A stretch of DNA of 64,000 nucleotides from Mucilaginibacter roseus (GCF_021215455.1 NZ_JAJPWV010000003.1:1-64000); one strand, 5' to 3'. Shown: positions 17,208 through 28,198, counted from the first letter of the stretch. The notes: a model not told the origin generated them from the sequence alone. A program made the numbers and translations.

Positions 17208-20200
17208 ATGAGCAAAATAAAAGAAAGCACAATTTCGAGACGTAGTTTTGTAAAATCAACCTCTTTTTTTTGGCTTAGCAAAGCCATTTTTACCGACCCA
17301 GCCATTAAAACACTGGCTGACGCTGTCGGCTTAAACACCACCCCTTCCTCAGATTTCAGTTGCGAGTTGTTCCGCAGCAGTGACTTGTTGTATTTGAAAT
17401 ACTTTTTTTACAATGCACGGGTCAGTGGCAAACATATTAGGCGTATTGGGAACAAACCGATGTATGTTTACATTAAAGCCCCCGCTCAGCATATTGCCGA
17501 AGAACTGGTTAAACAAGACCCCAAGACGTTTACATCGCGCAATGATCTTCGGTTAAAAGAAACATTTTTATCGCAGAGTTCGTGGCTGGCCTTCAAACTT
17601 ACCGACGAGTTCCGCTCCTTAAGATTTGATCCTGAATCGCTGCTCGACTGGAAGAACAACTTCGATATGCTTACGATTGATAGCTTTGCCAGCCGGGAAA
17701 GCGACCGTTTTTCGGGCTATGGTTTTGCACTGCAGGCGCTGAAAGACGAATTTACCGCTCAGACAATTGATGATGTACCGGTTCTACATTCAACCGCCAG
17801 TCAGGCAAGCAGCCATCAGCCCATTACCACGTTTGATGTACCTTTCCGGATGTCGCTTAGCCCGATTGCCAATCCGCTAACGGGCAATACACAATTTACC
17901 AGGACACTCGGCGAGCACGTTTTTACAGAAAATAACTTGCTTAAGCTGCATTACCTGTGTACCTGCAAAAGCCGGCAGGAAGTAAAAATCGTTTCCCCCT
18001 GGGAGAACAGCCTGGTGTTTAGAACAATTGACAATGAATTAGCGCCGCCCAGGTTTAAAGTCGTACGCGCTGTTTGCCCTCAAACAGCCGACAGGGGTGT
18101 TGAACTTTTGCCGGCACCGGTAAACCGTGAGGAGCTCAAAGAGCTTACCATGCGCAAGGAATATGACCGGGATGTTACCGCAGATTATTTTAAAATAGCC
18201 GCATTGGGTGCTACTGCCTACCTGAAATATAAGAATGACGACCCTACGCTGAAATTCTCTATTGTAGGCTGGCAGCAAAAGATCAAGTACGCACGCGATA
18301 ATTATGTGTCGGTAACCTTTAGAGCAGTTGATGTGTTTACCGGCTTAAAATTGCTGATCTCTATCATTGCCGAAAGGGAATTCAAATTCGGCATCAGTTT
18401 TTTACCAAAAAAGTATTATGTAGCCTTTGCTGAAAAGGAAAAGATTTATGATGACGGAGTCACGGTAAGTAAACTACCCTTTAAGAAAATTATACCAAGA
18501 ACCAATGGTGCCTACTTTTATCCGCAAACTTTTGATTTGGTGAGTTTCGCCAACGGAACGGGCAGGCGCGCTGACAACAGCTACCTGGTTGCCCGCAACA
18601 AAGTGGATTGCGTATTTGACGCGGCTCAATCCATTTACCCCGAAAACCTGGTGGTTTTTGATTACACGGGTATAGATAAAAATGGCGCAGAACACCATTT
18701 TCAGTCCAAGATTGTATTTATCCCTGCCGAAAAATATGTGATACAATCGGGAACGTATCAATACCATAATGAGGATAGCGTCTTAAAAGATGTAGTTGCC
18801 GGTAATCCTGTGCCGATTATCGGCATAGGTGAGCTCGATCCGGCACAGGACGTAAACCTGCAGCCCGGTACGCGGCCCGGCTGTATACCCAACCCGGCTG
18901 CAGGCTATACTTATAAGTTAGAAAAAACCTTTGCCCAACCTTTACCTGCTGTACCGCCGGGCTACAGTAAACTGGAAATTCTGCTTGGAGAACTTAAACG
19001 CATTATTACTTTACCACCTTACCGTACAAGCTTCGCCATAAATATAAAAAATGATTTAACCTATGCCAGGTTAGACGGGCTCAAAGCGGTAAACCTAATC
19101 GGGAAAGATTCAACTAATGCTACTTTCCGTACCTCCGATATCCTGCTTGCGCCGGAATACAATCCAAACTTGAGCGGGCCCGATTTTTATTTAAATAATT
19201 TCCCGGTCGTACCCGCCTTGTACAACGCCAATGTGATTCTATCACAAATAGACCAGATACAGGGTCGCAGCGAGTATCGCACGGTGAAATACTTTAATAC
19301 TTACCGAAATAGTAACAAAGACATTGACGTGCCATACGATAGCAATCCGGCACTCCTTTTCTTTGAGCTGGCTAACGGAATTGGTAACTTCTTCACTGAA
19401 AACTATAAAAGCTCTGGGGCGGTGGCCAATCCGGGTATCAAAATCACCCATGTATCGGCGCTCGATAACAGTATCAGTTATAACGAAACGCATAATGATT
19501 TACGCACGGGCGTTACAAAAAACGCAGTTGCAGGCGGCTTTAAGGTGGTTGGAAATGTTCCGGGCGAATCGGTATTCCGGGAGCTGAAAGCCGAAATATT
19601 AGGTATATCGCTGGTCAGTATCCTACAAAGTTCCTTAGGACTAAATGATTTACCGGTCTTTGCATACGCGAGGCAATTTGAGCAAACCCTTAAACGGGTT
19701 GAAGAACTGGAGGAAGAATTCAAAGATATTGCCAAAGGCTGGATTGCTGAATACAAGAGTAAAATAGCACTTATTGCCGAATATAAAAAGCAAATCGAGC
19801 AATATGAAGAGCAGTTACGCTTGCTGTCTAAGATCGATCTGCGCGCCTGGCTCGAATCGGTTATCGAACAGTCGAGTGCCTTAAATTACTACCGTCAACA
19901 GGCCCAGGCTCTGCAATACGCCCAGGTTAATTTGAAAGCCTATGTCAGGGATTGCCTTAAACCTGTAAAAGATAAAATCTCGGCACAAATACTGGCTGCA
20001 ATGGTTGGCGGCTACGATGTTGCCACGATGGTCGATTGCCTGATTACTCCTGTATTAACCACCAGCCAACAGTTCCAAGCCAACCTGGATAATTTTATAA
20101 AAAAAGCCGGTGATCTGAGAACAAATGTCAGCAATGGCAAACTACCGGAAAAATATCTGGAAGAGGCCGTAAAAATTATCCTGATTGAAAAGATTATCAA

Positions 20201-22424
20201 CGGCACCAATGCCCTGGACCTTCTGTCGAGATATAAAGAATGTGTAAAACAGGCTGGCCGAATAGAGGATAAGTACAAGGCGGCTTACCAAGAAATTGTT
20301 GATGGCATCAATGAGGCGCTGAATTTTGCCTCAGCGATTGGCCAGGATTACCAGGAACAGCTGGAGAACCAGGTCGCCGAAGCCATTAGCAACATGCCTG
20401 CGCTGCTCGAGAAGCTGATTAGCGATGCCGACCTACCATTTAAGCCTGAACAAATAAGTGGCTGGCTATTGAAAACGTATCAGTTGGTTCAGGTATATGA
20501 TAATTATCACCGGCTGTATGCGAATTTAAGGGGTGGGCATTATGTTATACTGTTAAAAGAGTTAGGCCTGGACATTCCGGCCACTTATCAGCTTAGCATT
20601 GACAAGGTCCAAGCCGATCTGGAAGCTTCTTTTAAAAAGGAAGTAAGAAACCTGAAATATACCGTTGAGCCGCCAACTGCGATTAAAACCGCATTTACTG
20701 AACTGCAAAACACGTTATTGGCAACGGACGTTACCCTTAAGGCTTACGAAGCTAAAATTGATGAAATTAATCAGCTCATTCAAACCACTATAACTAATTA
20801 CCAGGCGGTTGCTGGTCAGCTATACAGGCAGTACGAAATCATTGTTATACAGGCAGCGGAAATCAGGGCAAAATTACGCGACCCTGAAAAGTTTGTAGCC
20901 GATTTTGTTCGCAACAAAATCAAAGATTTACAAGGCGATTTAGATAATTACCGCCGCGATATTATTAATAAAGCTAAGGGTTCGCCTGAATACCTGGCAC
21001 TGCAAGCAAAAATTGCCGAGTACGACGTGTTTATTAAAAAGATACAATCGCTGACCCGTCAAAAGCTCGATTATAAATTTAATACAAAAAAATTCCGCAA
21101 AGCATCCTTAGGCGGCGTCATCGAATTTCTGCCAGTTCCTAATGTAACTGAGCTTAAGATAAATGTGAATTATGAGATAGAACTCAACATTACCTCGCTC
21201 GGCAAACCGCCTTCAATAGGCCGGCAATCACACGTTACCGAAAGCACCCTGAGTAATTTTAAGCTGGGCATGCTGCAATTGCTTTATATTGATTTTGAAA
21301 GGGTCAGGTTCATTACCGGATCGGATGTAAAGGACGATTTTCAGGTACAGATACGCAATGTGGAGTTTGCCGGGTTCCTGGGTTTCTTCCAGGCCTTTCA
21401 GGAATATTTAAAAAGCCTGAGCGACAACCTTGTATTTGACATCAGTGCGACGGGCGTGCGCGTTGGTTACGGTATCACCATACCTGATATTACCTCCGGT
21501 GCTTTCAACTTTTTCAATCTGAGCCTGAGCGCTTTACTTACCCTTCCTTTTCAGCCCGAAAAATCAATGCAAATGCAGTTTGGCATCGGCAACGAGCTGA
21601 ACAAATTTGGCCTCACGGTGCTGGGTATTTTCGGTGGACAGGGATACTTCAATCTAATAGCCGAGCCGCGCAGCGGTATCGTGGGCATGGAGGTTGTGCT
21701 GGAATTTGGCGCGATATTCAACCTCAACCTTAACGTTGCCCGCGGCACCGCTTATTTGGTTGGCGGCATTTATATTAAGCGCTATAAAGGCAATTACGAA
21801 CTCCGTGGTTATATTTTATGCGTAGGCCGTTTAAACATTTTAGGGTTGTTCTCGGCATCGGTCACCTTCTATTTGGCGCTCGAAGGCAATAGTCAGGTTC
21901 TAAAGGGGGTTTGCAGGGTTACGGTAAGCCACCAGTTAACCCCTTTTTTCGAAATTTCGGTATCGTTCGAAATGGAGAAGATCATCAAAGGAACAGAAAG
22001 CAAGGGTTCTACCGGGGAGGCCGCCTACCTCAAGACAAGCACTATAAACCAGACCGGGGACCTGTATATTGCTGACACTAACCTTAACAAAGCTTATTTT
22101 TATCATGATGAGGAGATATACATTTATATAAAAACCGATGACACAGTACCGGTAGCCCCAAAAGCAACACTTGTAGATAATAACTCGCGGGCATTAATTT
22201 CATCGGTTAAATCAAAATCACAGGGTTCGCTGCATTATTTCAGTATTAGGCCGTCCGATATGCCCACGGGGGAGTATGAATTGAATATCGCCCAGCCCGG
22301 AACGGCGAACCTGGTCAAAAAAGTTTTCAAAATTGTTAGTGCCGAAGCCGATTCATGTTCCGAGGAGTTAAATACCTACATCTCTTTGGAAGATTATTAT
22401 GCATCTTATTACCATTCAATTTAA
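17208..22424 (+). CDS. Giant Tat-exported coiled-coil protein, unrecognised
   Basis: The 1738-residue protein begins with a twin-arginine motif SRRSFVK (10-16) and a moderately hydrophobic stretch, so export in folded form by Tat is likely. Residues about 820-1290 are largely helical and coiled-coil-like. Residues about 1305-1600 form a glycine- and hydrophobic-rich beta region (GFLGFFQAF, GVRVGYGITIPDI, LTLPFQPEKS, GIFGGQGYF). I recall similar stretches in other very large bacterial hypothetical proteins but cannot name the family. The last ~130 residues look like a small beta-sandwich. It heads a three-gene operon with another giant protein and a peptidoglycan hydrolase. The function is unknown; a cell-envelope or extracellular assembly is inferred. 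Confidence 0.75.
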   Translation: MSKIKESTISRRSFVKSTSFFWLSKAIFTDPAIKTLADAVGLNTTPSSDFSCELFRSSDLLYLKYFFYNARVSGKHIRRIGNKPMYVYIKAPAQHIAEELVKQDPKTFTSRNDLRLKETFLSQSSWLAFKLTDEFRSLRFDPESLLDWKNNFDMLTIDSFASRESDRFSGYGFALQALKDEFTAQTIDDVPVLHSTASQASSHQPITTFDVPFRMSLSPIANPLTGNTQFTRTLGEHVFTENNLLKLHYLCTCKSRQEVKIVSPWENSLVFRTIDNELAPPRFKVVRAVCPQTADRGVELLPAPVNREELKELTMRKEYDRDVTADYFKIAALGATAYLKYKNDDPTLKFSIVGWQQKIKYARDNYVSVTFRAVDVFTGLKLLISIIAEREFKFGISFLPKKYYVAFAEKEKIYDDGVTVSKLPFKKIIPRTNGAYFYPQTFDLVSFANGTGRRADNSYLVARNKVDCVFDAAQSIYPENLVVFDYTGIDKNGAEHHFQSKIVFIPAEKYVIQSGTYQYHNEDSVLKDVVAGNPVPIIGIGELDPAQDVNLQPGTRPGCIPNPAAGYTYKLEKTFAQPLPAVPPGYSKLEILLGELKRIITLPPYRTSFAINIKNDLTYARLDGLKAVNLIGKDSTNATFRTSDILLAPEYNPNLSGPDFYLNNFPVVPALYNANVILSQIDQIQGRSEYRTVKYFNTYRNSNKDIDVPYDSNPALLFFELANGIGNFFTENYKSSGAVANPGIKITHVSALDNSISYNETHNDLRTGVTKNAVAGGFKVVGNVPGESVFRELKAEILGISLVSILQSSLGLNDLPVFAYARQFEQTLKRVEELEEEFKDIAKGWIAEYKSKIALIAEYKKQIEQYEEQLRLLSKIDLRAWLESVIEQSSALNYYRQQAQALQYAQVNLKAYVRDCLKPVKDKISAQILAAMVGGYDVATMVDCLITPVLTTSQQFQANLDNFIKKAGDLRTNVSNGKLPEKYLEEAVKIILIEKIINGTNALDLLSRYKECVKQAGRIEDKYKAAYQEIVDGINEALNFASAIGQDYQEQLENQVAEAISNMPALLEKLISDADLPFKPEQISGWLLKTYQLVQVYDNYHRLYANLRGGHYVILLKELGLDIPATYQLSIDKVQADLEASFKKEVRNLKYTVEPPTAIKTAFTELQNTLLATDVTLKAYEAKIDEINQLIQTTITNYQAVAGQLYRQYEIIVIQAAEIRAKLRDPEKFVADFVRNKIKDLQGDLDNYRRDIINKAKGSPEYLALQAKIAEYDVFIKKIQSLTRQKLDYKFNTKKFRKASLGGVIEFLPVPNVTELKINVNYEIELNITSLGKPPSIGRQSHVTESTLSNFKLGMLQLLYIDFERVRFITGSDVKDDFQVQIRNVEFAGFLGFFQAFQEYLKSLSDNLVFDISATGVRVGYGITIPDITSGAFNFFNLSLSALLTLPFQPEKSMQMQFGIGNELNKFGLTVLGIFGGQGYFNLIAEPRSGIVGMEVVLEFGAIFNLNLNVARGTAYLVGGIYIKRYKGNYELRGYILCVGRLNILGLFSASVTFYLALEGNSQVLKGVCRVTVSHQLTPFFEISVSFEMEKIIKGTESKGSTGEAAYLKTSTINQTGDLYIADTNLNKAYFYHDEEIYIYIKTDDTVPVAPKATLVDNNSRALISSVKSKSQGSLHYFSIRPSDMPTGEYELNIAQPGTANLVKKVFKIVSAEADSCSEELNTYISLEDYYASYYHSI

Positions 22425-22432
22425 CCTTACCC

Positions 22433-25400
22433 ATGACACTTAAACCTCAGTATAGCGTAACGCCACACGGCATTAAAGTAGTCGGCAAGGATGTGTATGC
22501 CGTATTTAAAATGGTAGTAAGCATTGCTGATTTTAATAATAAACCTGTTACACCTGTCTCGCGCGTAACCGGGAGCGTGTGGGCAAACTTTCTGGCTGAA
22601 ATCAACGCCGCAAAATGGACCTATAATTACACGCCGGCTTCGGCTGACGGCTCAACCGGAACCCTGGAATTCAGCATTATATCGCTGCGCACCACAATGC
22701 AAAACAATAACTTTCAATTTTTAATGCCGGGCCAGCAACCTGATAACGATACCGTTAGGGGGCTTAGCAACAATAAATCTATTAACTACGGGCTTGATCA
22801 TGACCGCAAACCCCGTTTAGGATTTGCAGGCGAAGGGACAATGGCCATTATAGAACAGGCCGCTAAACTGGAAAGCAGGCAAATGCAATCTTCCCTCGAC
22901 AAGTTTGACTTAGACCGTTACCATGATATTTTTAAGAAATCGGGCGAGTTTGCCGATGAAAACCGACTGACAGATAAGCAGTTGACCAATGAATATGATT
23001 TCAGGACAGTGTACAGCACCATCCTGAATGAGCCACAGCTTGCCGAAACACACTATGGAATTATCAGGGAAATAATTATACCGGTAGGTGAAATGCTTTT
23101 ACGTACTACCTTGCAGGATTATAAAATAAAAATGCCGGACGGTACGCCCGACGCACTATACACTTTAAAAAATGTCAACGGAAAATATTATAACGGTTTA
23201 CAAAAGATGTTTTTTTACAACGGCGGCGGCAATTCAGATTTTAATGACATCAGATATTATTTAAACGACCCTTACAAACAAGCGCAGGAGGACGTTAAAG
23301 AATCTAAAAACGGCAAACCGCATCCCGATGGCATCTATGCGCTCATCGCTTATAAACCCAACGCTGCAGATAGTGGAATAAATAATAACGATCCATTTCG
23401 AAAGGGCAAAGGTGTTAAAGGTTTTAATGTAATTGTAAAACCTAAACCTGACAAAAATAAATATGCCTCTTTAAGCTGGCATCAAAAAGTATATACCTTT
23501 AAAAAGGGGCGTAAAAAACCATATATTATTTATACATCGGGATGTATGAACCCCCGTGCTGAAATGGTTGACAGCCAAACACAAACACGTACCAACTTAT
23601 TATTTGCCTGGCGCGGCGACAATTTAATTGTAAACCGGGAGTTAAAGGCATCAAAGAACATAACTGACAATATTGCAACCGGCTTTGTAACCGATAAGGG
23701 GTGCGAAAACCGGTTCATTAACGATGAGATTTTCACCAAACAGGAACTGCTCATCCGTGAGTCGCAGATACAACTGCTGGCTACAGATAACAGCAGCGCC
23801 TATCATTTTTATGTTAGAACCGTTGGTTATACCGAGCACTGCCTGCCGCTAGAAGCTGAAGTTTTAGACAAGGACATGCTACCTTATACACTTACCGTTG
23901 AAGATGTATTAAACAGCGCATCTAATGCAGCATTATATTTATTTGGCGAACCGGTTCAGTACAATTTAACTAGTGCGGCAGCATTACCAATTAAAGCGCT
24001 GAACATTGTCGGCCCAAGGGTATATAATGACCCCAACCCAGGTTATGTGGACAATGGCAACCACTTGGTTTTAAACGAACTGGCAAAGGAAAAGCGTGAA
24101 ACACGCTACCTGTATCCGCCTTCCATCAAACTGGAAGACGTTAAGTTCCTGGGTTACCTCTCGCCCGAAAAGTTGAAGAAACGAACGACTGAAAAACTCA
24201 GTTTAAACGATTATGTACGCCGGTGCAAACGCCTTGAAGACAGAAATTCCACCAAACTGCCAAACCTCGCTATCTCGAGTTCTGGCATTGATTACCTCGC
24301 TGATCCACGCGGTAGCAGGATCGTCCTTTTTCCGGCTGATTTATATACCCTGTCCAGATGCAAACCGTCGGACCTTAAACCGGTTTTTATTTTTAATTAT
24401 CAAGCCTTATATCCTTTTTACAACAAAACTCGATCGGGAAAGCTAAGCGTAATACGCAAAAAAAATGTCGCCCCGGCAATCTACAACGGGTTGAACAATA
24501 GCTACACTATTCAACTAAATAACGATCCGCTTTTTAAAGATTTGCCCCTGGGCATTTACTTATTTAAAGTATACATCACTGACGCTGATTTTACCACAAC
24601 CACTATTAATCACTACAACGAAATACCGCTCAGGATATCATTGGTCGGCAAACCAGCCATTCCAATTATCACTACGCCTACCAAAAACCTGGTCACCCTG
24701 CGCAATACGTTACATGAACAGCACCGTAACTACTGGTTTTTACCCTTTGATATTACAGACAGCGATAGCTGGAAATCATTAAAATACACGGAGGATACCG
24801 AAGTGTTGCGTATCGACCAGCCCGCGCCAGCGGACATTTTATCGGACTATGAAAAAAGAACCGGTATAAAGCAGGAACTGATGTTGGATGAATATCCGTA
24901 CGATATTTTTTTGCAGAAGGAAGGAGATGCAGCGGGCGAAAGTGATCTGCGTGTTTCGCTATATCCGGCGAGCGTTACCATCAGTATACAATGCCAGGCT
25001 GATAGTCCGATTACCGACAATTCGTTGCTCTTATCCCTGAATTTAAACGACAGCGATAAATTAACAGCTCGTAAATCGTCAGGTGGTTTTAAACTGTTTT
25101 TAAACAGCGATTTGCTGAAAGAAGCACAGGCGATGGTGTTAATCGTAAAATTTGTTCAGGCTGAAAACCATTATGAGCTATTTTTACAAGGTACATCACT
25201 TACTCCAAAGGGTTTAAAAAATTATATCAATCCTGATATTACGATCCAGGATATCGAAATTCCGGAACAGGTGATGCAGCAATTAGCAATTGCACCGGCC
25301 TCCCTCAACTTCTCGTTCAACAGAGGCAACAAATACATTTTTATAACCGATATGCGCCATCCGTACTCGGCGATAAAACGCTTCAGGCTCTTCGCCTCTT

Positions 25401-26491
25401 CACCATTCCAGGCCTATTTTCCAAAAGTAAAAAATGAGTTTGAGCTGGGCAGTACGGGCGTCGTTCATCAAATATTTGTACCGAACAATGTACGGCCCGA
25501 AACGCCGGTACTTAACGCCGGGGTATTGTTAATGCACGTTAAAGACGAATCGTGGAACGATGAATTTAAGGAAAGCGCCACCAGCAGTCTCATTCGGTTA
25601 ACCCTGAACCAAGACTTCATGAAAGAGGGCCGCAATTTGCTGGGCATAGTGCTTAAAAATATATCTGCCGCTACAGACACCAAAAATGTTTCGCTGGTGG
25701 GCGATGATATCACCAAGCTCAGCAACTACGATATTTCGAACACTACGATCGAAGATTTTATTGACACGGCGAGCCAAAATCCTTTGTTCTCTAAATACAT
25801 TGACAAAAAGCCAAGGAAAATCTACTTGATTGACGAAGTACAATACGAGGTACTGCGCTGTGTTCCTTACTATAACGCCGATTTAAAAAAATGGCAGGTT
25901 GTACTTCCGTTTAAATACTTCCGGGATATGGAAGCCTTGTTTGTGAAGTTGGTAACGGTTAAAATCGCACCTGGTCATGATCTGAAAGACATCAACCATA
26001 ACATCGCCGCCCCTGTTTACAGAGACAGGTCTGGCACTAACCTATCCTCGTTTGCGGAGCCCGAAATATTTCCGGTTTATAACAAAAAACAGATCAGCAT
26101 TAAACGCACTAAGGATAGCTACACCATTGAGTATATTGGCCCGTTTTTAAGCAAGCCGCTTAAAATGTTATGTGTAATGCTTTTAGACCAGCACCACCAC
26201 TTAGCTGAAATTCTTTCCGACACCAGCATGATGAAAGATATGGTCACGTTTAATTGCGCCACAGCCGATCCGGTTGCAGGTACTGAAGGGAAAATACTCT
26301 TGTTTTCGCAAAAACGTGTCACCATTAACCGGCCATTGTGCCATACAATTCTGGTTCTGGAGTTTGAGGTGCATGCCAACTACAAACCTGCCGCCGGTCA
26401 ATCTGCAAGTCAGCCATTTTTTGTAAGCAAAAACCCTTTGTTCGAAATGGAAGGAACCCGCCTGATAAACGTTGCCGAATTTAAAGCCTAA
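22433..26491 (+). CDS. Giant protein without signal peptide, unrecognised
   Basis: The frame is open from 22355, but the ATG at 22433, 8 bases after the previous stop, is the better start and gives about 1352 residues. I see no signal peptide, membrane segment or known motif. The predicted character is mostly beta-rich, with many Asn, Asp, Lys and Tyr. Early segments such as GIKVVGKDVYAVFKMVVSI could be a structural domain, and a region around 250-400 has GGGNSDFND and PHPDGIYAL. Base composition matches its neighbours. The spacing implies co-translation with the Tat protein, so a partner subunit is likely. Function unknown. Confidence 0.7.
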   Translation: MTLKPQYSVTPHGIKVVGKDVYAVFKMVVSIADFNNKPVTPVSRVTGSVWANFLAEINAAKWTYNYTPASADGSTGTLEFSIISLRTTMQNNNFQFLMPGQQPDNDTVRGLSNNKSINYGLDHDRKPRLGFAGEGTMAIIEQAAKLESRQMQSSLDKFDLDRYHDIFKKSGEFADENRLTDKQLTNEYDFRTVYSTILNEPQLAETHYGIIREIIIPVGEMLLRTTLQDYKIKMPDGTPDALYTLKNVNGKYYNGLQKMFFYNGGGNSDFNDIRYYLNDPYKQAQEDVKESKNGKPHPDGIYALIAYKPNAADSGINNNDPFRKGKGVKGFNVIVKPKPDKNKYASLSWHQKVYTFKKGRKKPYIIYTSGCMNPRAEMVDSQTQTRTNLLFAWRGDNLIVNRELKASKNITDNIATGFVTDKGCENRFINDEIFTKQELLIRESQIQLLATDNSSAYHFYVRTVGYTEHCLPLEAEVLDKDMLPYTLTVEDVLNSASNAALYLFGEPVQYNLTSAAALPIKALNIVGPRVYNDPNPGYVDNGNHLVLNELAKEKRETRYLYPPSIKLEDVKFLGYLSPEKLKKRTTEKLSLNDYVRRCKRLEDRNSTKLPNLAISSSGIDYLADPRGSRIVLFPADLYTLSRCKPSDLKPVFIFNYQALYPFYNKTRSGKLSVIRKKNVAPAIYNGLNNSYTIQLNNDPLFKDLPLGIYLFKVYITDADFTTTTINHYNEIPLRISLVGKPAIPIITTPTKNLVTLRNTLHEQHRNYWFLPFDITDSDSWKSLKYTEDTEVLRIDQPAPADILSDYEKRTGIKQELMLDEYPYDIFLQKEGDAAGESDLRVSLYPASVTISIQCQADSPITDNSLLLSLNLNDSDKLTARKSSGGFKLFLNSDLLKEAQAMVLIVKFVQAENHYELFLQGTSLTPKGLKNYINPDITIQDIEIPEQVMQQLAIAPASLNFSFNRGNKYIFITDMRHPYSAIKRFRLFASSPFQAYFPKVKNEFELGSTGVVHQIFVPNNVRPETPVLNAGVLLMHVKDESWNDEFKESATSSLIRLTLNQDFMKEGRNLLGIVLKNISAATDTKNVSLVGDDITKLSNYDISNTTIEDFIDTASQNPLFSKYIDKKPRKIYLIDEVQYEVLRCVPYYNADLKKWQVVLPFKYFRDMEALFVKLVTVKIAPGHDLKDINHNIAAPVYRDRSGTNLSSFAEPEIFPVYNKKQISIKRTKDSYTIEYIGPFLSKPLKMLCVMLLDQHHHLAEILSDTSMMKDMVTFNCATADPVAGTEGKILLFSQKRVTINRPLCHTILVLEFEVHANYKPAAGQSASQPFFVSKNPLFEMEGTRLINVAEFKA

Positions 26492-26520
26492 TCATATGTT
26501 TAACTCAACAAACCTATATC

Positions 26521-27777
26521 ATGAAAGATTTAATTTTCTACTCGCCTCGGGCATCGCTTAAATTCCGGTCGTTCGCTGATGACCTTACCCCTGCAGAGCT
26601 TACCGAAGTAAAAAATAACATCCGGCTATTTAAAGCAGCAGATGGTGGTAACCTCCAAAAAATTAATGCCTATGCCTGCAAAACGGGTATAGACTGGACG
26701 ATAGCCAGCGGGCAATTCCCAGGCTCGGGGGGAGCGAAGGTAAATTTTAAAGCCGCTGTACAAGTAGGTACTGCTACGCTCGAAAGCGCTTTCGACCGGC
26801 AGTATTTAATGGGTATATTAGCCCGGGAAAGCCGTTTCGGCCAGGATTTTCCGATTTATGTTAATGACAATACCGCCATAGGTGGTTTTCAGCTTATCCC
26901 TAAAGAAACGATAGACGAATTTAACAATCATAATAAACCTGCAATAAACGCCGTAGATGCCGACCAGCGCGGAACGGCCGTAGAAACACCCGCCTATAAA
27001 GAGTTTTGTAATGCCGCCAAAATTGCCGCCTGGAACCTGGCGCGCAACCTGCAATACTGTACATTCAAAAAACTGAACGGTATTGAAGTGGGCTCGATTG
27101 CAGCTGCCGATGAAGCCATCCTATTTGCGCTGGCAATGTACCGAAAAGGGGTGGCTGAGGTCACCAATGCCCGTAAACAATGCCTTAATAGCGGCGCTGA
27201 TAATACTAAATGGGAAAATGTAAAATCGCTGGTCAGCGCCGAAGCACGCAAATATGTCGCTAAGGTATTGTTGTACGCCCAAAGCCTTACGATGAGGTTT
27301 TATTTTGTTGCCGGCGATACTGTGATCAAGGCTTGTCAGGCTAATTGGTCAGCCTTTAAAAGTGATTGCAGCGGCTTTGTAAAAAAAGTGTGTAAGGACC
27401 TAAATGTAACGATGAGCACCGGTCAGGCTGATGCTATTGTAGATTATATTAAAGCCAATGGTTGGACGGCACTTAAAGATCAGACTTCGGGTAGTACAAT
27501 TACCAAAACTAAGGAGCAACTGGCAAAAGAATATGCCGATAGTGGTTATCTGGTTATCGCCGGTTTAAAGGGCGCCGATAATGTTCCACCGATGAATAAC
27601 GGGCATGTGGTTGTCGTAGTATCGGGTGACATGGTTTACTCCTCGCGCGATGGAAAATACTATCCTCTTGGCTATTGGGGAAGGCTGAACGGCGTAGGCA
27701 ACCAAAACTCCGGCTTAAATAACGCTTTTAACAAAGACTCTATCTCCAAAGTGGTATATGCAGCAAAAAAAATATGA
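26521..27777 (+). CDS. Two-domain peptidoglycan hydrolase (lysozyme-like plus NlpC/P60-like), no signal peptide
   Basis: This 418-residue protein has an N-terminal lytic-transglycosylase-like region with the catalytic-type glutamate E103 in LARESRFG and GGFQLIP (121-127). The C-terminal half resembles an NlpC/P60 cysteine peptidase, with C283 in SDCSGF and H362 in NNGHVVVVV. It should therefore cut both glycan and peptide parts of the wall. It starts MKDLIFYSPR and has no export signal. It would need a partner for export, or it is carried by an assembly, as in phage tails or contractile systems. It is the last gene of the giant-protein operon, 29 bases after its neighbour. Confidence 0.75.
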   Translation: MKDLIFYSPRASLKFRSFADDLTPAELTEVKNNIRLFKAADGGNLQKINAYACKTGIDWTIASGQFPGSGGAKVNFKAAVQVGTATLESAFDRQYLMGILARESRFGQDFPIYVNDNTAIGGFQLIPKETIDEFNNHNKPAINAVDADQRGTAVETPAYKEFCNAAKIAAWNLARNLQYCTFKKLNGIEVGSIAAADEAILFALAMYRKGVAEVTNARKQCLNSGADNTKWENVKSLVSAEARKYVAKVLLYAQSLTMRFYFVAGDTVIKACQANWSAFKSDCSGFVKKVCKDLNVTMSTGQADAIVDYIKANGWTALKDQTSGSTITKTKEQLAKEYADSGYLVIAGLKGADNVPPMNNGHVVVVVSGDMVYSSRDGKYYPLGYWGRLNGVGNQNSGLNNAFNKDSISKVVYAAKKI

Positions 27778-27950
27778 AAAATATGCTGCCGTTTGACTAA
27801 TTATTTAAGGTAACATGCCAACCATGAGATCGTGTCGATCAGGAACAGCAATTTCAACAATCTGAATCTGCTCTATCGCGTTCTTGTTACCGACAGGCAT
27901 GACCTAATAAAATATTGAACATAATTTTCAATATCACTTGCATTCCACAG

Positions 27951-28148
27951 TATTTTAGGACTGATCACCGGGGCTTTGCCGCTGGCGATCGGTCTTTCAG
28001 GATTAGTGTTGGGTTTTAGTAAGGAAATTGACCAACAGATCAATCCAATATGTTAAAAGTAGCTGTTGACGGTGAGAAAACACCGCTGGACAGTATTTAC
28101 AGCAATGCCATCGAATTATCCATTGAAAAAGGCGACGAATGGAAATAA
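27951..28148 (+). pseudogene. Relic of an unidentified gene
   Basis: Two short open pieces read as protein but lie in different frames. The first is GLITGALPLAIGLSGLVLGF followed by SKEIDQQINP. The second begins at 28050 and contains VAVDGEKTPLDSIYSNAI and ends in KGDEWK. A one-base shift near 28045 would join them. The first piece looks like a membrane helix. The parent family was not recognised. The bases at 27780-27950 show no other clear feature. Confidence 0.35.
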
Positions 28149-28198
28149 TTCACGGAACAACAATTTAACTGGTAGTCTGTACAAGCAACACCAATTAA

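Noticed and set aside
17208..22424. Phage tape-measure protein (long coiled coil)
   Set aside because: It has a Tat motif and a large beta-rich C-terminal region, and no other phage structural genes are nearby.
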